Shown here one piece after another: positions 40,922-50,282 of a DNA stretch of 60,438 nt. The stretch's first letter is position 1. The number at the start of each line of letters is the position of its first letter. Below the pieces are notes generated by a model. The model had not been told where the DNA came from. It ran no database searches and saw only the letters and a list, made by a program, of their open reading frames with translations. The DNA lies in assembly GCA_002725175.2 (NCBI GenBank), contig PBQX02000004.1, positions 1 to 60,438 on the forward strand, given 5' to 3'. This stretch comes from CACKLF01 sp002725175 (GTDB lineage: Bacteria > Pseudomonadota > Alphaproteobacteria > Rhodobacterales > Rhodobacteraceae). Both the position numbers and the translations under genes were made by a program.

Positions 40922-41536
40922 TTATTGTTTGATATCTAGAGCATCCTTCAAGGCCTGTCTTTCGAGAAGCCGTTCACGATATGATGCAATATTCGGCTTA
41001 TCAGACAGGTCAGCGCCCAAATTTTTTGTCACAATACATGCATGNCCTGTAATTGTGTCNGCGGCGGAAAATTTTCCGGCCAGAAAATCTTTGCCTTCTA
41101 AATAGGTATCTAAAACAGATAAAGCTCTGTTAAGGAGTTTTGTCGCCCTTCCCAAGTTAACTTCATTTCTTTTTTCCGGGGAGAGTAAAATTGTTTCCAC
41201 TACTATTGTATTTACTGGCGGCATTATCATGCCCTCTGCGAAGTGCATCCATTGTAAATAAGCAGGAAAATCTTGACTTTCTGGATGTGGCGATAGCATA
41301 CCATCGTTATCATATCTTGCTACTAAATACTGTGCTATTGCAGTACTTTCCGAGATCCTAACATTGCCATCCTCCAGAATGGGCACTCGTCCCATTGGAT
41401 TCTTTTCCAAATATTCTGGGGCACGCATTTTTGGATCTCCTATATAAAACTTTACCACTTCAAACTTTAATTTTAGTTCATTTAAAAGCCATGCCGTTCT
41501 GACTGCGCGAGATTCAGGTGCATAGAAAAGTTTCAT
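40922..41536 (-). CDS. Glutathione S-transferase family protein
   Basis: A 204-residue GST-fold protein: thioredoxin-like N-terminal domain (MKLFYAPESRAVRTAWLLNELKL, with the cis-Pro in GRVPILEDG and the Ser in RISESTAIAQYL that binds glutathione), and the all-alpha C-terminal domain starting around residue 85. I start it at the ATG at 41536, which has a perfect AAGGAGG at the right spacing; an upstream in-frame ATG gives a longer but poorer N-terminus. It is the first gene of the minus-strand operon with the crotonase, SDR and DsbA-fold proteins. Glutathione-dependent handling of a reactive intermediate is a plausible joint role. Confidence 0.9.
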   Translation of the reverse strand: MKLFYAPESRAVRTAWLLNELKLKFEVVKFYIGDPKMRAPEYLEKNPMGRVPILEDGNVRISESTAIAQYLVARYDNDGMLSPHPESQDFPAYLQWMHFAEGMIMPPVNTIVVETILLSPEKRNEVNLGRATKLLNRALSVLDTYLEGKDFLAGKFSAXDTITXHACIVTKNLGADLSDKPNIASYRERLLERQALKDALDIKQ

Positions 41537-41690
41537 TATATCCTCCTTGTCAGAGATAATGGTTTGATTCACTCATANAGTTCTTATCTATTTGATTATA
41601 AACAATTCATATTTTATACTCAATTTAAAAAACATTAATNTGANCNAAANCANAATNTTGCNNNATCGTTTAATNAAAANGGTATAAGNA

Positions 41691-42674
41691 ATGAAAACNA
41701 GAATTACACAAATGCTTGGAATAGAGCATCCGATAATACAAGGCGGTATGCATTATGTTGGCTTTGCACNATTAGCAGCNGCTGTTTCAAATGCNGGTGG
41801 GTTNGGAATAATCACAGCGCTTACTCAAAAGACCCCTAGCGACTTAGCGAATGAAATTTCTAAATGTAGAGATATGACAGATAAGCCTATTGGGGTTAAT
41901 TTAACTTTTCTTCCCGTGATGAAAGCTCCAGATTACCCCGGTTATATAAAAGCTATTATAGAAGGTGGCGTTAAAATAGTTGAAACTGCTGGGAGAAATC
42001 CATCACAGGTGATGCCTATTTTGAAAGATGCAGGAATTAAAGTAATTCATAAATGTACTTCAGTCAGACACTCTCTTAAGGCACAAGAAATAGGGTGTGA
42101 TGCAGTTTCAGTGGATGGTTTCGAATGTGGTGGGCATCCAGGGGAAGACGATATTCCCAATATGATTTTACTACCAAGGGCTGCGGACGAACTTGAGATA
42201 CCTTTTGTCTCTTCTGGAGGTATGGCAGATGCNAGATCACTTGTAGCATCTCTGGCTATGGGAGCTGAGGGAATGAATATGGGGACTAGGTTTATAGCTA
42301 CTAAAGAGGCGCCAGTCCATGAAAATGTGAAAGCCGCAATACTAGCGGCTTCGGAGCTGGACACAAGATTAGTTATGAGGCCTTTAAGGAATACCGAACG
42401 TGTTTTAAATAATGCTGCAGTAGAAAAATTGCTTAAAAAGGAGAAAAATCTTGGTAATGACCTTAAAATTGANGATATTATGGAAGAGGTAGCCGGAGTA
42501 TATCCAAAAGTTATGCAAGATGGAGCCATGGACTCAGGGGCTTGGTCTTGTGGTATGGTAGCAGGCTTAATTAATGATATCCCTACTTGCAAGGAGCTAA
42601 TAGACCGTATCATTCGTGACGCCGAAAAATTAATAAATCAAAGATTAAGTCATATTAGTTCAAATGTAGCTTAA
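41691..42674 (+). CDS. FMN-dependent nitronate monooxygenase / enoyl-reductase-like oxidoreductase
   Basis: A 327-residue TIM-barrel flavoprotein of the NPD family. FMN-binding and active-site elements are PIIQGGMHYVG near the N-terminus, GGXGIITALTQ, HKCTSVRHSLKAQEIGCDAVSVDGFECGGHPGED (with catalytic-type His in the GGH motif) and SSGGMAD plus MGTRFIATKEAP for the phosphate site. Members oxidise nitronates or act as FabK-like enoyl reductases. It is the first gene of a plus-strand run continuing to 52342. The ATG at 41691 follows an N-rich 110-bp gap. Confidence 0.87.
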   Translation: MKXRITQMLGIEHPIIQGGMHYVGFAXLAXAVSNXGGXGIITALTQKTPSDLANEISKCRDMTDKPIGVNLTFLPVMKAPDYPGYIKAIIEGGVKIVETAGRNPSQVMPILKDAGIKVIHKCTSVRHSLKAQEIGCDAVSVDGFECGGHPGEDDIPNMILLPRAADELEIPFVSSGGMADXRSLVASLAMGAEGMNMGTRFIATKEAPVHENVKAAILAASELDTRLVMRPLRNTERVLNNAAVEKLLKKEKNLGNDLKIXDIMEEVAGVYPKVMQDGAMDSGAWSCGMVAGLINDIPTCKELIDRIIRDAEKLINQRLSHISSNVA

Positions 42675-42680
42675 GTTATA

Positions 42681-43874
42681 ATGGAGGGTGTTTTGGATAA
42701 TCCAGTGGTAATTTTAGGAGGTAGACGTACTCCTATGGGCGGATTGGGTGGAGACTTATCCGATATGTCTGCAGCAGAGTTAGGTGCCGTGGCAATAAAA
42801 GGTGCCATTAGGGCTGCAGGAGTATTGGNGTCAGATATAAGTGAAGTTTANATGGGGTGTGTTCTGCAGGCAGGCCAAGGNCAGGCTCCTGCAAGGCAAG
42901 CTAGTATTTTTGCAGGTCTNGGCGATAAAACCCCAGCGACAACAATAAATAAGATGTGTGGNTCCGGAATGAAAACAGCCATAATGGGGTATAACCATCT
43001 TAAGGATGCCGACAAAGATATATTAGTTTGTGGGGGCATGGAAAGTATGTCAAATTCTCCTTATTTAGTGCCAAAAGTTCGATCTGGNCTAAGGTTGGGC
43101 CATGGAANTCTACTTGATCACATGTTTCTTGATGGGTTGGAAGATGCNTACGAGCANGGAAGGTTAATGGGNACTTTNGCTGAAGATTGTGCAGAAAAAT
43201 TTCAATTCACNAGAGANGATCAAGATTCGTACGCTTTAGAATCTTTAAAACGCGCAATNTCTTTTGAAGAATGTGGAAACACAAAAAACGAAATTACACC
43301 TGTCAGCAGNATTCATAGGAAAGAGGAAATCATCACCGATAGGGACGAACAACCTCGAAATGCACGACCTGAAAAAATACCAAATTTAAAACCTGCTTTT
43401 AGGGATGGAGGCACAGTGACAGCAGCAAACTCTTCATCTATATCTGATGGTGCTGCAGCACTAGTGTTAATGAGGGAAAAGGAAATGTTCAGGCGAGGTT
43501 TAAATTGTGAAGCCAAGATAGTTGGTCATGCTGGACATGCAAACGAGCCGTCTTGGTTCTCAACTGCACCTATTCCGGCAGTTAAAAAACTATTACATAA
43601 GGTAAATTGGAGTCCGGATGAGGTTGACTTGTGGGAGGTTAATGAAGCGTTNGCTGTAGTTCCCATGGCTTTCATGAAAGAGCTTAATATAGAAAGANAT
43701 AAAATTAATATCTCTGGAGGTGCTTGTGCGTTAGGCCATCCAATTGGAGCTTCGGGAGCCAGGATAATTGTAACTCTTCTAAATAACTTAAGAGTAAACA
43801 ACCTTAAACGCGGGGTCGCGGCTATTTGCATAGGTGGCGGCGAGGCTACAGCTATCGCTTTGGAGTTAGTTTGA
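42681..43874 (+). CDS. Acetyl-CoA C-acyltransferase (thiolase)
   Basis: A 397-residue degradative/biosynthetic thiolase. It shows the nucleophile Cys in INKMCXSGMKTAIMG (about residue 92), the His in GGACALGHPIGASGARI (about 353) and the terminal ICIGGGEATAI Cys (about 383). QAPARQAS and ESMSNSPYL fit acetoacetyl-CoA thiolases of the PhaA/AtoB type. ATG at 42681, six bases after the previous gene. It is distinct from paaJ: it lies in the transporter/CoA-ligase run and probably handles products of acids activated by the ligases there. Confidence 0.92.
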   Translation: MEGVLDNPVVILGGRRTPMGGLGGDLSDMSAAELGAVAIKGAIRAAGVLXSDISEVXMGCVLQAGQXQAPARQASIFAGXGDKTPATTINKMCXSGMKTAIMGYNHLKDADKDILVCGGMESMSNSPYLVPKVRSXLRLGHGXLLDHMFLDGLEDXYEXGRLMXTXAEDCAEKFQFXRXDQDSYALESLKRAXSFEECGNTKNEITPVSXIHRKEEIITDRDEQPRNARPEKIPNLKPAFRDGGTVTAANSSSISDGAAALVLMREKEMFRRGLNCEAKIVGHAGHANEPSWFSTAPIPAVKKLLHKVNWSPDEVDLWEVNEAXAVVPMAFMKELNIERXKINISGGACALGHPIGASGARIIVTLLNNLRVNNLKRGVAAICIGGGEATAIALELV

Positions 43875-43998
43875 ATTAAACTAGGACAATACCTAGGAAG
43901 ATATAGTTGCCAAACTTAAGTTGATCCCTTGAAGTTCATGAAAAATATGTTTAATCGTTATAAAAAAGTTATAAAAAAAGATTCTAGGGAGANAAGTT

Positions 43999-45945
43999 TT
44001 GACAGANAATACNGCTGTGCTGAAAGANTATTCTACAATTTGGCAGGTGCTTGAAGAAAATGCTAANAAATATCCAAATTTTCCTGCAGTAAGGGAAAAA
44101 GCATTTGGGATCTGGCAAACTTGGACATGGTCTGATTACTCGAAAAATTCTAACAACTTAGCTTTGGGCCTTATTGANCTTGGAATGNAAGATAANTCAC
44201 CAGTAGCNATAGTNGGNAATAANCGTCAACANCTCTATTCTGCAATGTTTAGCATTCAAATGGCTGGAGGTATCCCGGTTCCTATTTATCAAGATGCTGT
44301 GGCTGAAGAAATGCTCCACGTGCTTCAACATAGCGAAGCAAAAATAATTATTGCTGAAGATCAGGAGCAAGTTGATAAGGTTATTGAATTGGGAGAAAAG
44401 CTTCCTAATGTGGAAAAGATTTTATTTCTAGAAGATAAAAGTATGAGAAGTTATGAAAGTAATGACATTATTGGCATCCAAAAAGCCCTTGAACTAGGAG
44501 AGAATTCAACTGAAAAGACTTTGAGTGAATTTGAAAAAAGAAAAAAAGCTCAAACAAGTGAATCAACGGGTGTGATCCTCTACACCTCGGGTACTACAGG
44601 NAAATCTAAGGGTGTTGTCCTTTCCAATGCCAATATTTTAACCGCAGCTAGTGGTGCCATTAGTTTTGATAAGCTTAGGCCAGGAATGGAAGTTGTTTCG
44701 TACTTACCAATGGCTTGGGTTGGGGATTTTATTTTTTCTACATGCATGGCCCCCCTTGGAAGGTTGTGCATAAATTGTCCAGAAAGCCGNGATACTCTTA
44801 TGACTGATCTCAAGGAGATCGGTCCGGACTTCTTTTTTGGGCCTCCACGAATATTTGAAGGTTTGTTAACTTCTATAATGATTAGGATTGAAGATGCTAG
44901 TAATATAAAAAAGCGGCTCTTTCATTATTTTATGAATTTAGCAAAAAAAATCGGGGGAGATGTTTTAGAGGGAAAGAGTGTAGGTTTANTCAATAGAGCA
45001 TTATATGCATTAGGTGATTTAATCATTTATGGACCTCTTCGTAATAGCTTAGGAATGTCTAGGGTATCTGTGGGTTATACCGCAGGTGAGGCGATAGGGC
45101 CTGAAATTTTTGAGTTTTTTAGATCTATAGGAATAAATTTNAAACAGTTATATGGCCAAACTGAGGCGGGTGTATTTGTGACGATGCAGCCAGANGGTGA
45201 AGTAAGATCTGAAACGGTGGGGGTTCCTGCTCCTGGTGTNGAATTGAAAATAGGAGAAAATGGAGAAGTTCTTTATAGATCTCCAAGCTCGTTTGTTGAN
45301 TACTATAAAAATTCAAAAAGTACCAATGAAACCAAAGATAACAATGGTTGGGTGGCCACTGGAGATGCCGGTTTTATTGAAGATGGAACTGGCCACTTAA
45401 AAATTATTGATCGCGCTAAGGATGTTGGAAAATTAGCATCTGGGGAAATGTTTGCGCCAAAATATGTAGAAAACAAGCTAAAATTTTATCCCAACATTCT
45501 TGAAGCAGTACTTTTTGGTAAAGATAAAGAAAAGTGCGTTGCTTTTATTAATATTGATTTGTCTTCTGTGGGTAACTGGGCGGAAAAAGAAAACATTGCT
45601 TACGCTTCTTATCAGGAGCTTGCGGGTCATCCTCAGGTGTATANTATGATTGAAGGTCATATTAACGAGGTTAATATGGATATATCTAAGGATAAGATGC
45701 TATCAGGTTGTCAAATAGACCGCTTTTTAGTCTTGCATAAGGAACTTGATCCGGATGATGGGGAAATTACGAGGACCCGAAAAGTACGGCGCCAGTTTGT
45801 AGAGGATAAGTATAGTGATTTGGTAAAAGCATTATACGACGGGTCGAAAACTATAAAAACAGAAACTAAAGTAACATATGAAGACGGCAGAGAAGGATCG
45901 ATATCAGCAACCTTGGAAATAAGAAGTGCAAAATTAGTTAAATGA
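43999..45945 (+). CDS. Long AMP-forming acyl-CoA synthetase (FAA1/FadD15-like)
   Basis: A 648-residue ANL enzyme, longer than most bacterial acyl-CoA synthetases and close to the eukaryotic-type long-chain group. The P-loop is ILYTSGTTXKSKGVVLSN (about residue 193), the A5 motif QLYGQTEAGVFV (about 383), GWVATGDAGFIEDG (about 450) and DRAKDVGKLASGEMFAP. The C-terminal domain contains the RTRKVRR Lys region. TTG start at 43999 with AGGGA upstream; the next in-frame ATG would remove conserved sequence. The liv-type ABC genes begin 34 bp after the stop, so it is likely co-transcribed and may activate the imported compound. Confidence 0.88.
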   Translation: MTXNXAVLKXYSTIWQVLEENAXKYPNFPAVREKAFGIWQTWTWSDYSKNSNNLALGLIXLGMXDXSPVXIXXNXRQXLYSAMFSIQMAGGIPVPIYQDAVAEEMLHVLQHSEAKIIIAEDQEQVDKVIELGEKLPNVEKILFLEDKSMRSYESNDIIGIQKALELGENSTEKTLSEFEKRKKAQTSESTGVILYTSGTTXKSKGVVLSNANILTAASGAISFDKLRPGMEVVSYLPMAWVGDFIFSTCMAPLGRLCINCPESXDTLMTDLKEIGPDFFFGPPRIFEGLLTSIMIRIEDASNIKKRLFHYFMNLAKKIGGDVLEGKSVGLXNRALYALGDLIIYGPLRNSLGMSRVSVGYTAGEAIGPEIFEFFRSIGINXKQLYGQTEAGVFVTMQPXGEVRSETVGVPAPGXELKIGENGEVLYRSPSSFVXYYKNSKSTNETKDNNGWVATGDAGFIEDGTGHLKIIDRAKDVGKLASGEMFAPKYVENKLKFYPNILEAVLFGKDKEKCVAFINIDLSSVGNWAEKENIAYASYQELAGHPQVYXMIEGHINEVNMDISKDKMLSGCQIDRFLVLHKELDPDDGEITRTRKVRRQFVEDKYSDLVKALYDGSKTIKTETKVTYEDGREGSISATLEIRSAKLVK

Positions 45946-45979
45946 TAATCTTTTACTTTAGGAACTTAAAAGAAAAATA

Positions 45980-46768
45980 ATGGAAGAGAAAAAGAAAAAT
46001 AATACAATAATGGAGGTAAAGGATATAACCCTCAGGTTTGGTGGTGTGACTGCGATAGAGGGAGTTAGTTTCGATATCTTGGAAGGTGAAGTAAGAGCAA
46101 TAATCGGTCCAAATGGAGCGGGTAAATCTTCAATGCTTAATGTGATTAATGGATTTTACCATCCACAAGAGGGTGAAGTTTGGTTTAATGGGCAAAAGCG
46201 TGGAGCCATGAAGCCCTACCAGATAGCATATCAAGGTATTGCTAGAACCTTTCAGAATATTGCGCTCTTTAAAGGCATGTCTACTTTAGATAACATAATG
46301 ACCGGTCGGTTCACGCACATGAAATCTGGGATGATTTCTCAAGTATTTTGGAAAGGTAAGGCAGAAAAAGAGGAGTATGAAAACCGGGAGGCTGTAGAAA
46401 AGGTAATTGACTTTCTAGAAATTCAGACAATTAGGAAAACTGAGGTTGGCAAACTACCTTATGGTCTTCAAAAAAGAGTTGAGCTTGGTAGAGCTTTGGC
46501 AGCAGAGCCAAAACTCTTACTTTTAGACGAGCCAATGGCCGGAATGAATGTTGAGGAAAAAGAAGATATGTCCCGGTTCATTTTAGATGTAAACGAAGAA
46601 TTTGGAACTACCGTGGCTCTAATAGAACATGATATGGGTGTGGTTATGGATATTGCTGACAGAGTTGTGGTTATGGATTATGGAAAAAACATTGGTGACG
46701 GAACTCCAAAGGAAATTGTAAGCAACCAAAAAGTTATAGACGCATACTTAGGGGTGTCTCATGATTAG
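45980..46768 (+). CDS. livG: ABC importer ATP-binding protein, LivG type
   Basis: A 262-residue cytoplasmic ATPase of the branched-chain amino acid (HAAT) family. Walker A GPNGAGKSS (about residue 40), Q-loop RTFQNIALFKGMS, signature LPYGLQKRVELGRAL (a LivG-like non-canonical LSGGQ), Walker B LLLLDEPMAG and the switch His in ALIEHDMG. Ligands in this family include aromatic acids, amides and urea as well as amino acids, so the substrate is open; CoA ligases on both sides suggest an organic acid. First ABC gene of livG-H-M-J-F. Confidence 0.92.
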   Translation: MEEKKKNNTIMEVKDITLRFGGVTAIEGVSFDILEGEVRAIIGPNGAGKSSMLNVINGFYHPQEGEVWFNGQKRGAMKPYQIAYQGIARTFQNIALFKGMSTLDNIMTGRFTHMKSGMISQVFWKGKAEKEEYENREAVEKVIDFLEIQTIRKTEVGKLPYGLQKRVELGRALAAEPKLLLLDEPMAGMNVEEKEDMSRFILDVNEEFGTTVALIEHDMGVVMDIADRVVVMDYGKNIGDGTPKEIVSNQKVIDAYLGVSHD

Positions 46769-46798
46769 TAAAAACTCAAAAATTAAGAGGTAATTATT

Positions 46799-47764
46799 TT
46801 GTTTTTTTTAGACCCATTTTTTTATGAAATCCTAATTTCTGGCCTTTTGGCTGGAGTAATGTACGCCCTTGTAGCTTTGGGTTTTGTTTTAATTTTTAAG
46901 GCTTCTGGTATTTTTAATTTTGCGCAGGGAGTGTTGGCACTTTTTGCTGCATTAACGCTAGTAGGATTTCAGACTGGTCAGATACCTTTTGCGCATCTGT
47001 TGTCACTTTTTGGATTGCATGCGACGCATTGGGGCGCAGGGTTCCCAACTATAGTAGCATTATTGTTTTCATTAGGAGTAATGGTTTTACTGGCTTGGTT
47101 GATCGTGCAAATTGTACTTAAACCTCTAGTTAATCAGGAAGGCATAATTTTATTCATGGCCACAATTGGTTTGGCTTATGTTCTCGAAGGTGTTGGAGAC
47201 CTTATGTGGGGCGCGAATGTGAAAGAATTGAATATTGGATTGCCAGAAGGGCCGTCTGAAATTATTTTGGATGCAACAGATATGTTTATTGATAAATTAG
47301 AGATATCTGCAGCCATTGTTGCAATCGTTCTAGTGGTTAGTCTGACTTTGTTTTCGCAATATACGAAAATGGGACGTGCTCTTCGCGCAGTTGCAGATGA
47401 TCATCAAGCTGCCTTATCAGTTGGAATTTCTTTGGAAACTATTTGGTGGATTGTGTGGTCGGTCTCGGGGTTGGTAGCTTTGGTTGCTGGAGTAATGTGG
47501 GGTGCAAAATCGGGTGTACAATTCTCCCTATCCCTTATTGCGTTAAAGGCTCTCCCAGTTTTAATGTTAGGAGGTTTTACCTCAATTCCAGGGGCTATAG
47601 TTGGTGGCCTGATTATTGGGGTCGGGGAAAAATTATTTGAGTTTTACATCGGACCTTTGATTGGTGGTGCAACTGAGAATTGGTTTGCGTATATGTTGGC
47701 CTTATTATTTTTGCTATTCAGACCTCAAGGTCTTTTCGGTGAAAAAATAATAGAGAGGGTGTAG
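46799..47764 (+). CDS. livH: ABC importer permease, LivH type
   Basis: A 321-residue inner-membrane permease with about eight hydrophobic segments. The N-terminus YEILISGLLAGVMYALVALGFVLIFKASGIFNFAQG is the LivH family signature, and TKMGRALRAVADDHQAALSVGI is the cytoplasmic coupling loop. A late GGFTSIPGAIVGGLIIGVGEKL is also typical. TTG start at 46799 with GAGGT upstream. The longer-than-usual periplasmic segment around residues 55-90 (containing HATHWGAG) is noteworthy but not unique. Works with livM as the second permease. Confidence 0.9.
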   Translation: MFFLDPFFYEILISGLLAGVMYALVALGFVLIFKASGIFNFAQGVLALFAALTLVGFQTGQIPFAHLLSLFGLHATHWGAGFPTIVALLFSLGVMVLLAWLIVQIVLKPLVNQEGIILFMATIGLAYVLEGVGDLMWGANVKELNIGLPEGPSEIILDATDMFIDKLEISAAIVAIVLVVSLTLFSQYTKMGRALRAVADDHQAALSVGISLETIWWIVWSVSGLVALVAGVMWGAKSGVQFSLSLIALKALPVLMLGGFTSIPGAIVGGLIIGVGEKLFEFYIGPLIGGATENWFAYMLALLFLLFRPQGLFGEKIIERV

Positions 47765-47768
47765 GGGA

Positions 47769-48845
47769 ATGTTTTATAGGGAAGCTGGCGACTTTAAGAC
47801 TTCATACCAGAGTGATCAAGCAACTTTCACGTTGCGCTTAGATAAGATTCTTTTTTGGGGATTAATGGCTATAGCAACTTTTGTGGTGCCATTTTTTGTG
47901 ACTGAGTATTGGGAAAAATCAGTATTTTTACCCTTTTTTATATATTCAATTGCTGCTTTAGGTCTTAACATTTTAACGGGTTACTGTGGACAAGTTTCCT
48001 TAGGTACCGGTGGGTTTATGGCGGTAGGGGCCTATGCGTCTTTTAAGCTTATGACTGNNATNCCTAATTTAGATATGTTTCTAGTGATAATGCTTGCAGG
48101 CCTGGTAACTGCTCTTGTTGGAGTACTGTTTGGTCTTCCCTCACTCCGTATTAAGGGCTTTTATTTGGCTGTAGCCACCCTTGCATCTCAGTTTTTTCTG
48201 GTTTGGTTGTTTAATAAGTGGGAGTGGTCTTATAACTATTCCCCAACNGGACAAATTAATGCGCCTACAAGAGACTTTTTGGGGATCGATGTAACTGGCC
48301 CCACAACAGCGCCTTGGGCAACATATCTTTTCTGCCTTGGATTACTTTTCATTTTTGCCTGGATTACAAGAAATCTTGTNAGAGGGCATATTGGAAGAAG
48401 TTGGATGGCAATTAGAGATATGGATATTGCAGCTGAGATAATTGGTGTTAACCCACTTGTAGCAAAGTTATCAGCTTTTGCTGTCTCNAGTTTTTTTATT
48501 GGTGTAGCGGGAGCTTTATATTTCTCAGTATGGTTGGGAGCAGCGGAACCCACCGAGGCCTTTGCTATTGATAAATCTTTTGATGTATTGTTTATGATAA
48601 TCATTGGTGGCCTAGGCTCTATATTGGGGTCAATGATTGGAGCTGCATTCATTATTTTGCTACCAATATTTTTTAAGAATGTTCTCGTGGGATATTGCGG
48701 GATACCAACAGATATTGCAGAGTTNACCCAAATAGTTTTTATTGGAGCATTAATTATTTTTTTCCTAATCAAAGANCCGCATGGTATAGTAGCCTACTGG
48801 CGTACTTTGAAGGAAAAATTGAGACTTTGGCCATTTCCATACTAG
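47769..48845 (+). CDS. livM: ABC importer permease, LivM type
   Basis: A 358-residue inner-membrane permease with the LivM hallmarks GLNILTGYCGQVSLGTGGFMAVGAYAS (about residues 65-95), GLPSLRIKGFYLAVATLA, and the coupling loop GRSWMAIRDMDIAAEIIGVN. A long N-terminal segment precedes the first conserved helix. ATG at 47769 with AGGGGA just upstream, five bases after livH. Two or three N bases interrupt single residues. It forms the heterodimeric pore with LivH. Confidence 0.9.
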   Translation: MFYREAGDFKTSYQSDQATFTLRLDKILFWGLMAIATFVVPFFVTEYWEKSVFLPFFIYSIAALGLNILTGYCGQVSLGTGGFMAVGAYASFKLMTXXPNLDMFLVIMLAGLVTALVGVLFGLPSLRIKGFYLAVATLASQFFLVWLFNKWEWSYNYSPXGQINAPTRDFLGIDVTGPTTAPWATYLFCLGLLFIFAWITRNLXRGHIGRSWMAIRDMDIAAEIIGVNPLVAKLSAFAVXSFFIGVAGALYFSVWLGAAEPTEAFAIDKSFDVLFMIIIGGLGSILGSMIGAAFIILLPIFFKNVLVGYCGIPTDIAEXTQIVFIGALIIFFLIKXPHGIVAYWRTLKEKLRLWPFPY

Positions 48846-48911
48846 ACTTGGCTGGAGAAACTTCGGCACTTGCTGTCGGGGAAACTAGAAAGTAAAGGGA
48901 GAATATTTAAA

Positions 48912-50198
48912 ATGAAAAAATTTACGTTAGCCGCAGTTGCGGCAGCTTTGGTAGGGTCAATGGTCCCAGCGAGTGCTGACCATACCATACCGCTCCTAAG
49001 CTATAGGACGGGGCCTTATGCTCCAAATGGTATACCTTATGCTGACGGAGTAACAGACTATATTAATATGATTAATGCTCGAGATGGAGGAGTTGGTGGC
49101 GTTCCAATCAATCTACTTGAATGTGAAACTGGTTATAATACTGAAAGAGGAGTTGAGTGCTACGAGTCTACTAAGGGACAAGGCGCTCTCGTATATTTTC
49201 CACTTTCAACAGGTATTACTTATCAGTTGATACCAAAAGCAACAGCTGACGATATTCCTATTCATTCNATGGGTTATGGACGTACATCTGCGGCTGACGG
49301 TAATACTTTTAGCCATGTNTTTAATTTTCCAGGCACTTATTGGGATGCGGCTTCTATCATCATAAAGCATATGATGGATATGGAAGGTGGATCTTTAGAA
49401 GGGAAAAAAGTGGCGCTTGTTTATCATAACTCAGCATATGGTAAGGAGCCTATAAGGACACTAGAGGAGCTTTCAAAAAAGCATGGCTATGAATTACTTC
49501 TTCTTCCGGTAGACCATCCAGGGCAAGAGCAAAAGTCTACATGGTTGCAAGTTAGAAAAGAAAAGCCAGACTTTGTAACAATGTGGGGCTGGGGTGTTAT
49601 GAACCAGGTTGCTATAAGTGAAGCAGCATCAATTAGATTCCCAATGGACAGATTCATTGGTGTTTGGTGGTCTGCGTCAGAAAATGATGTTTTGCCAGCA
49701 GGTGCTAAGTCCGATGGATATAAGGCTATAGCTATGAATAGACCTGGTACTGATTTTGGTGCGTATAGGGATATCCAAAAGCATGTCATTGATGCCGGAA
49801 ATGCGGCTGGTGCTGGTGACCAGGTTGGTACTATTTTGTATAGCAGAGGTATGCTGAATGCTGCTTACATGGTTGAAGCAATTCGTACTGCACAGAAAAT
49901 TCATGGTGCTGGTGACATAACCCCTGGAATGATGAGAGATGGTCTTGAGAACCTTAAGATTGACCAAGCTCGTTGGACTGAAATGGGTTTTGATAACTTC
50001 ACATCTACTATTGATGTAACATGTGAGAACCATGGAGGACCTGGTTTGGGTGCTATTCAGCAGTGGGATGCTAGCAGTAAAACTTGGTCGTTGATTACCG
50101 ACTTTGTTGGTGCTGATAGAGATGTTGTTGACGCTCTTATTGAAGCAGATGCTTCTGCATATGCGGCTGAGAACAATATTTCAGGTCACTGCAAATAA
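48912..50198 (+). CDS. livJ: Periplasmic substrate-binding protein, LivJ/HAAT family
   Basis: A 428-residue type I periplasmic binding protein. The ATG at 48912 gives MKKFTLAAVAAALVGSMVPASA, a full Sec signal peptide with the cleavage motif ASA; a longer frame from 48870 would bury it. The mature part is large for LivJ (about 405 residues) and has PYADGVTDYINMIN, KVALVYHNSAYGKEP, KPDFVTMWGWGV and GMLNAAYMVEAI. Several Cys pairs occur. It resembles binding proteins of aromatic- or short-chain-acid importers more than LivJ itself, but I cannot determine ligand specificity. A stable hairpin follows before livF. Confidence 0.88.
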   Translation: MKKFTLAAVAAALVGSMVPASADHTIPLLSYRTGPYAPNGIPYADGVTDYINMINARDGGVGGVPINLLECETGYNTERGVECYESTKGQGALVYFPLSTGITYQLIPKATADDIPIHXMGYGRTSAADGNTFSHXFNFPGTYWDAASIIIKHMMDMEGGSLEGKKVALVYHNSAYGKEPIRTLEELSKKHGYELLLLPVDHPGQEQKSTWLQVRKEKPDFVTMWGWGVMNQVAISEAASIRFPMDRFIGVWWSASENDVLPAGAKSDGYKAIAMNRPGTDFGAYRDIQKHVIDAGNAAGAGDQVGTILYSRGMLNAAYMVEAIRTAQKIHGAGDITPGMMRDGLENLKIDQARWTEMGFDNFTSTIDVTCENHGGPGLGAIQQWDASSKTWSLITDFVGADRDVVDALIEADASAYAAENNISGHCK

Positions 50199-50209
50199 TA
50201 ATAAAACTT

Positions 50210-50236
50210 CCTTTGGCTCATAGTTTGGGCCAAAGG
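50210..50236 (+). other. Intergenic hairpin between the binding-protein and livF genes
   Basis: CCTTTGGC (50210-50217) and GCCAAAGG (50229-50236) form a perfect 8-bp stem with an 11-base loop. No T tract follows, so it is not an ordinary terminator; it likely slows 3' decay or attenuates, favouring high expression of the binding protein relative to livF. Confidence 0.6.
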
Positions 50237-50282
50237 ACAAAATTCAAAAAAAAGATTAATTAAAACTCTAAGAAAGTAAAAA

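Noticed and set aside
42047..42613. Antisense frame of 188 codons inside the flavin oxidoreductase gene
   Set aside because: Shadow of a strongly supported gene; no recognisable domain.
48236..48772. Long antisense frame within livM (178 codons)
   Set aside because: It mirrors the codon pattern of a real membrane gene with clear LivM motifs; no motif or ribosome-binding site supports the antisense product.
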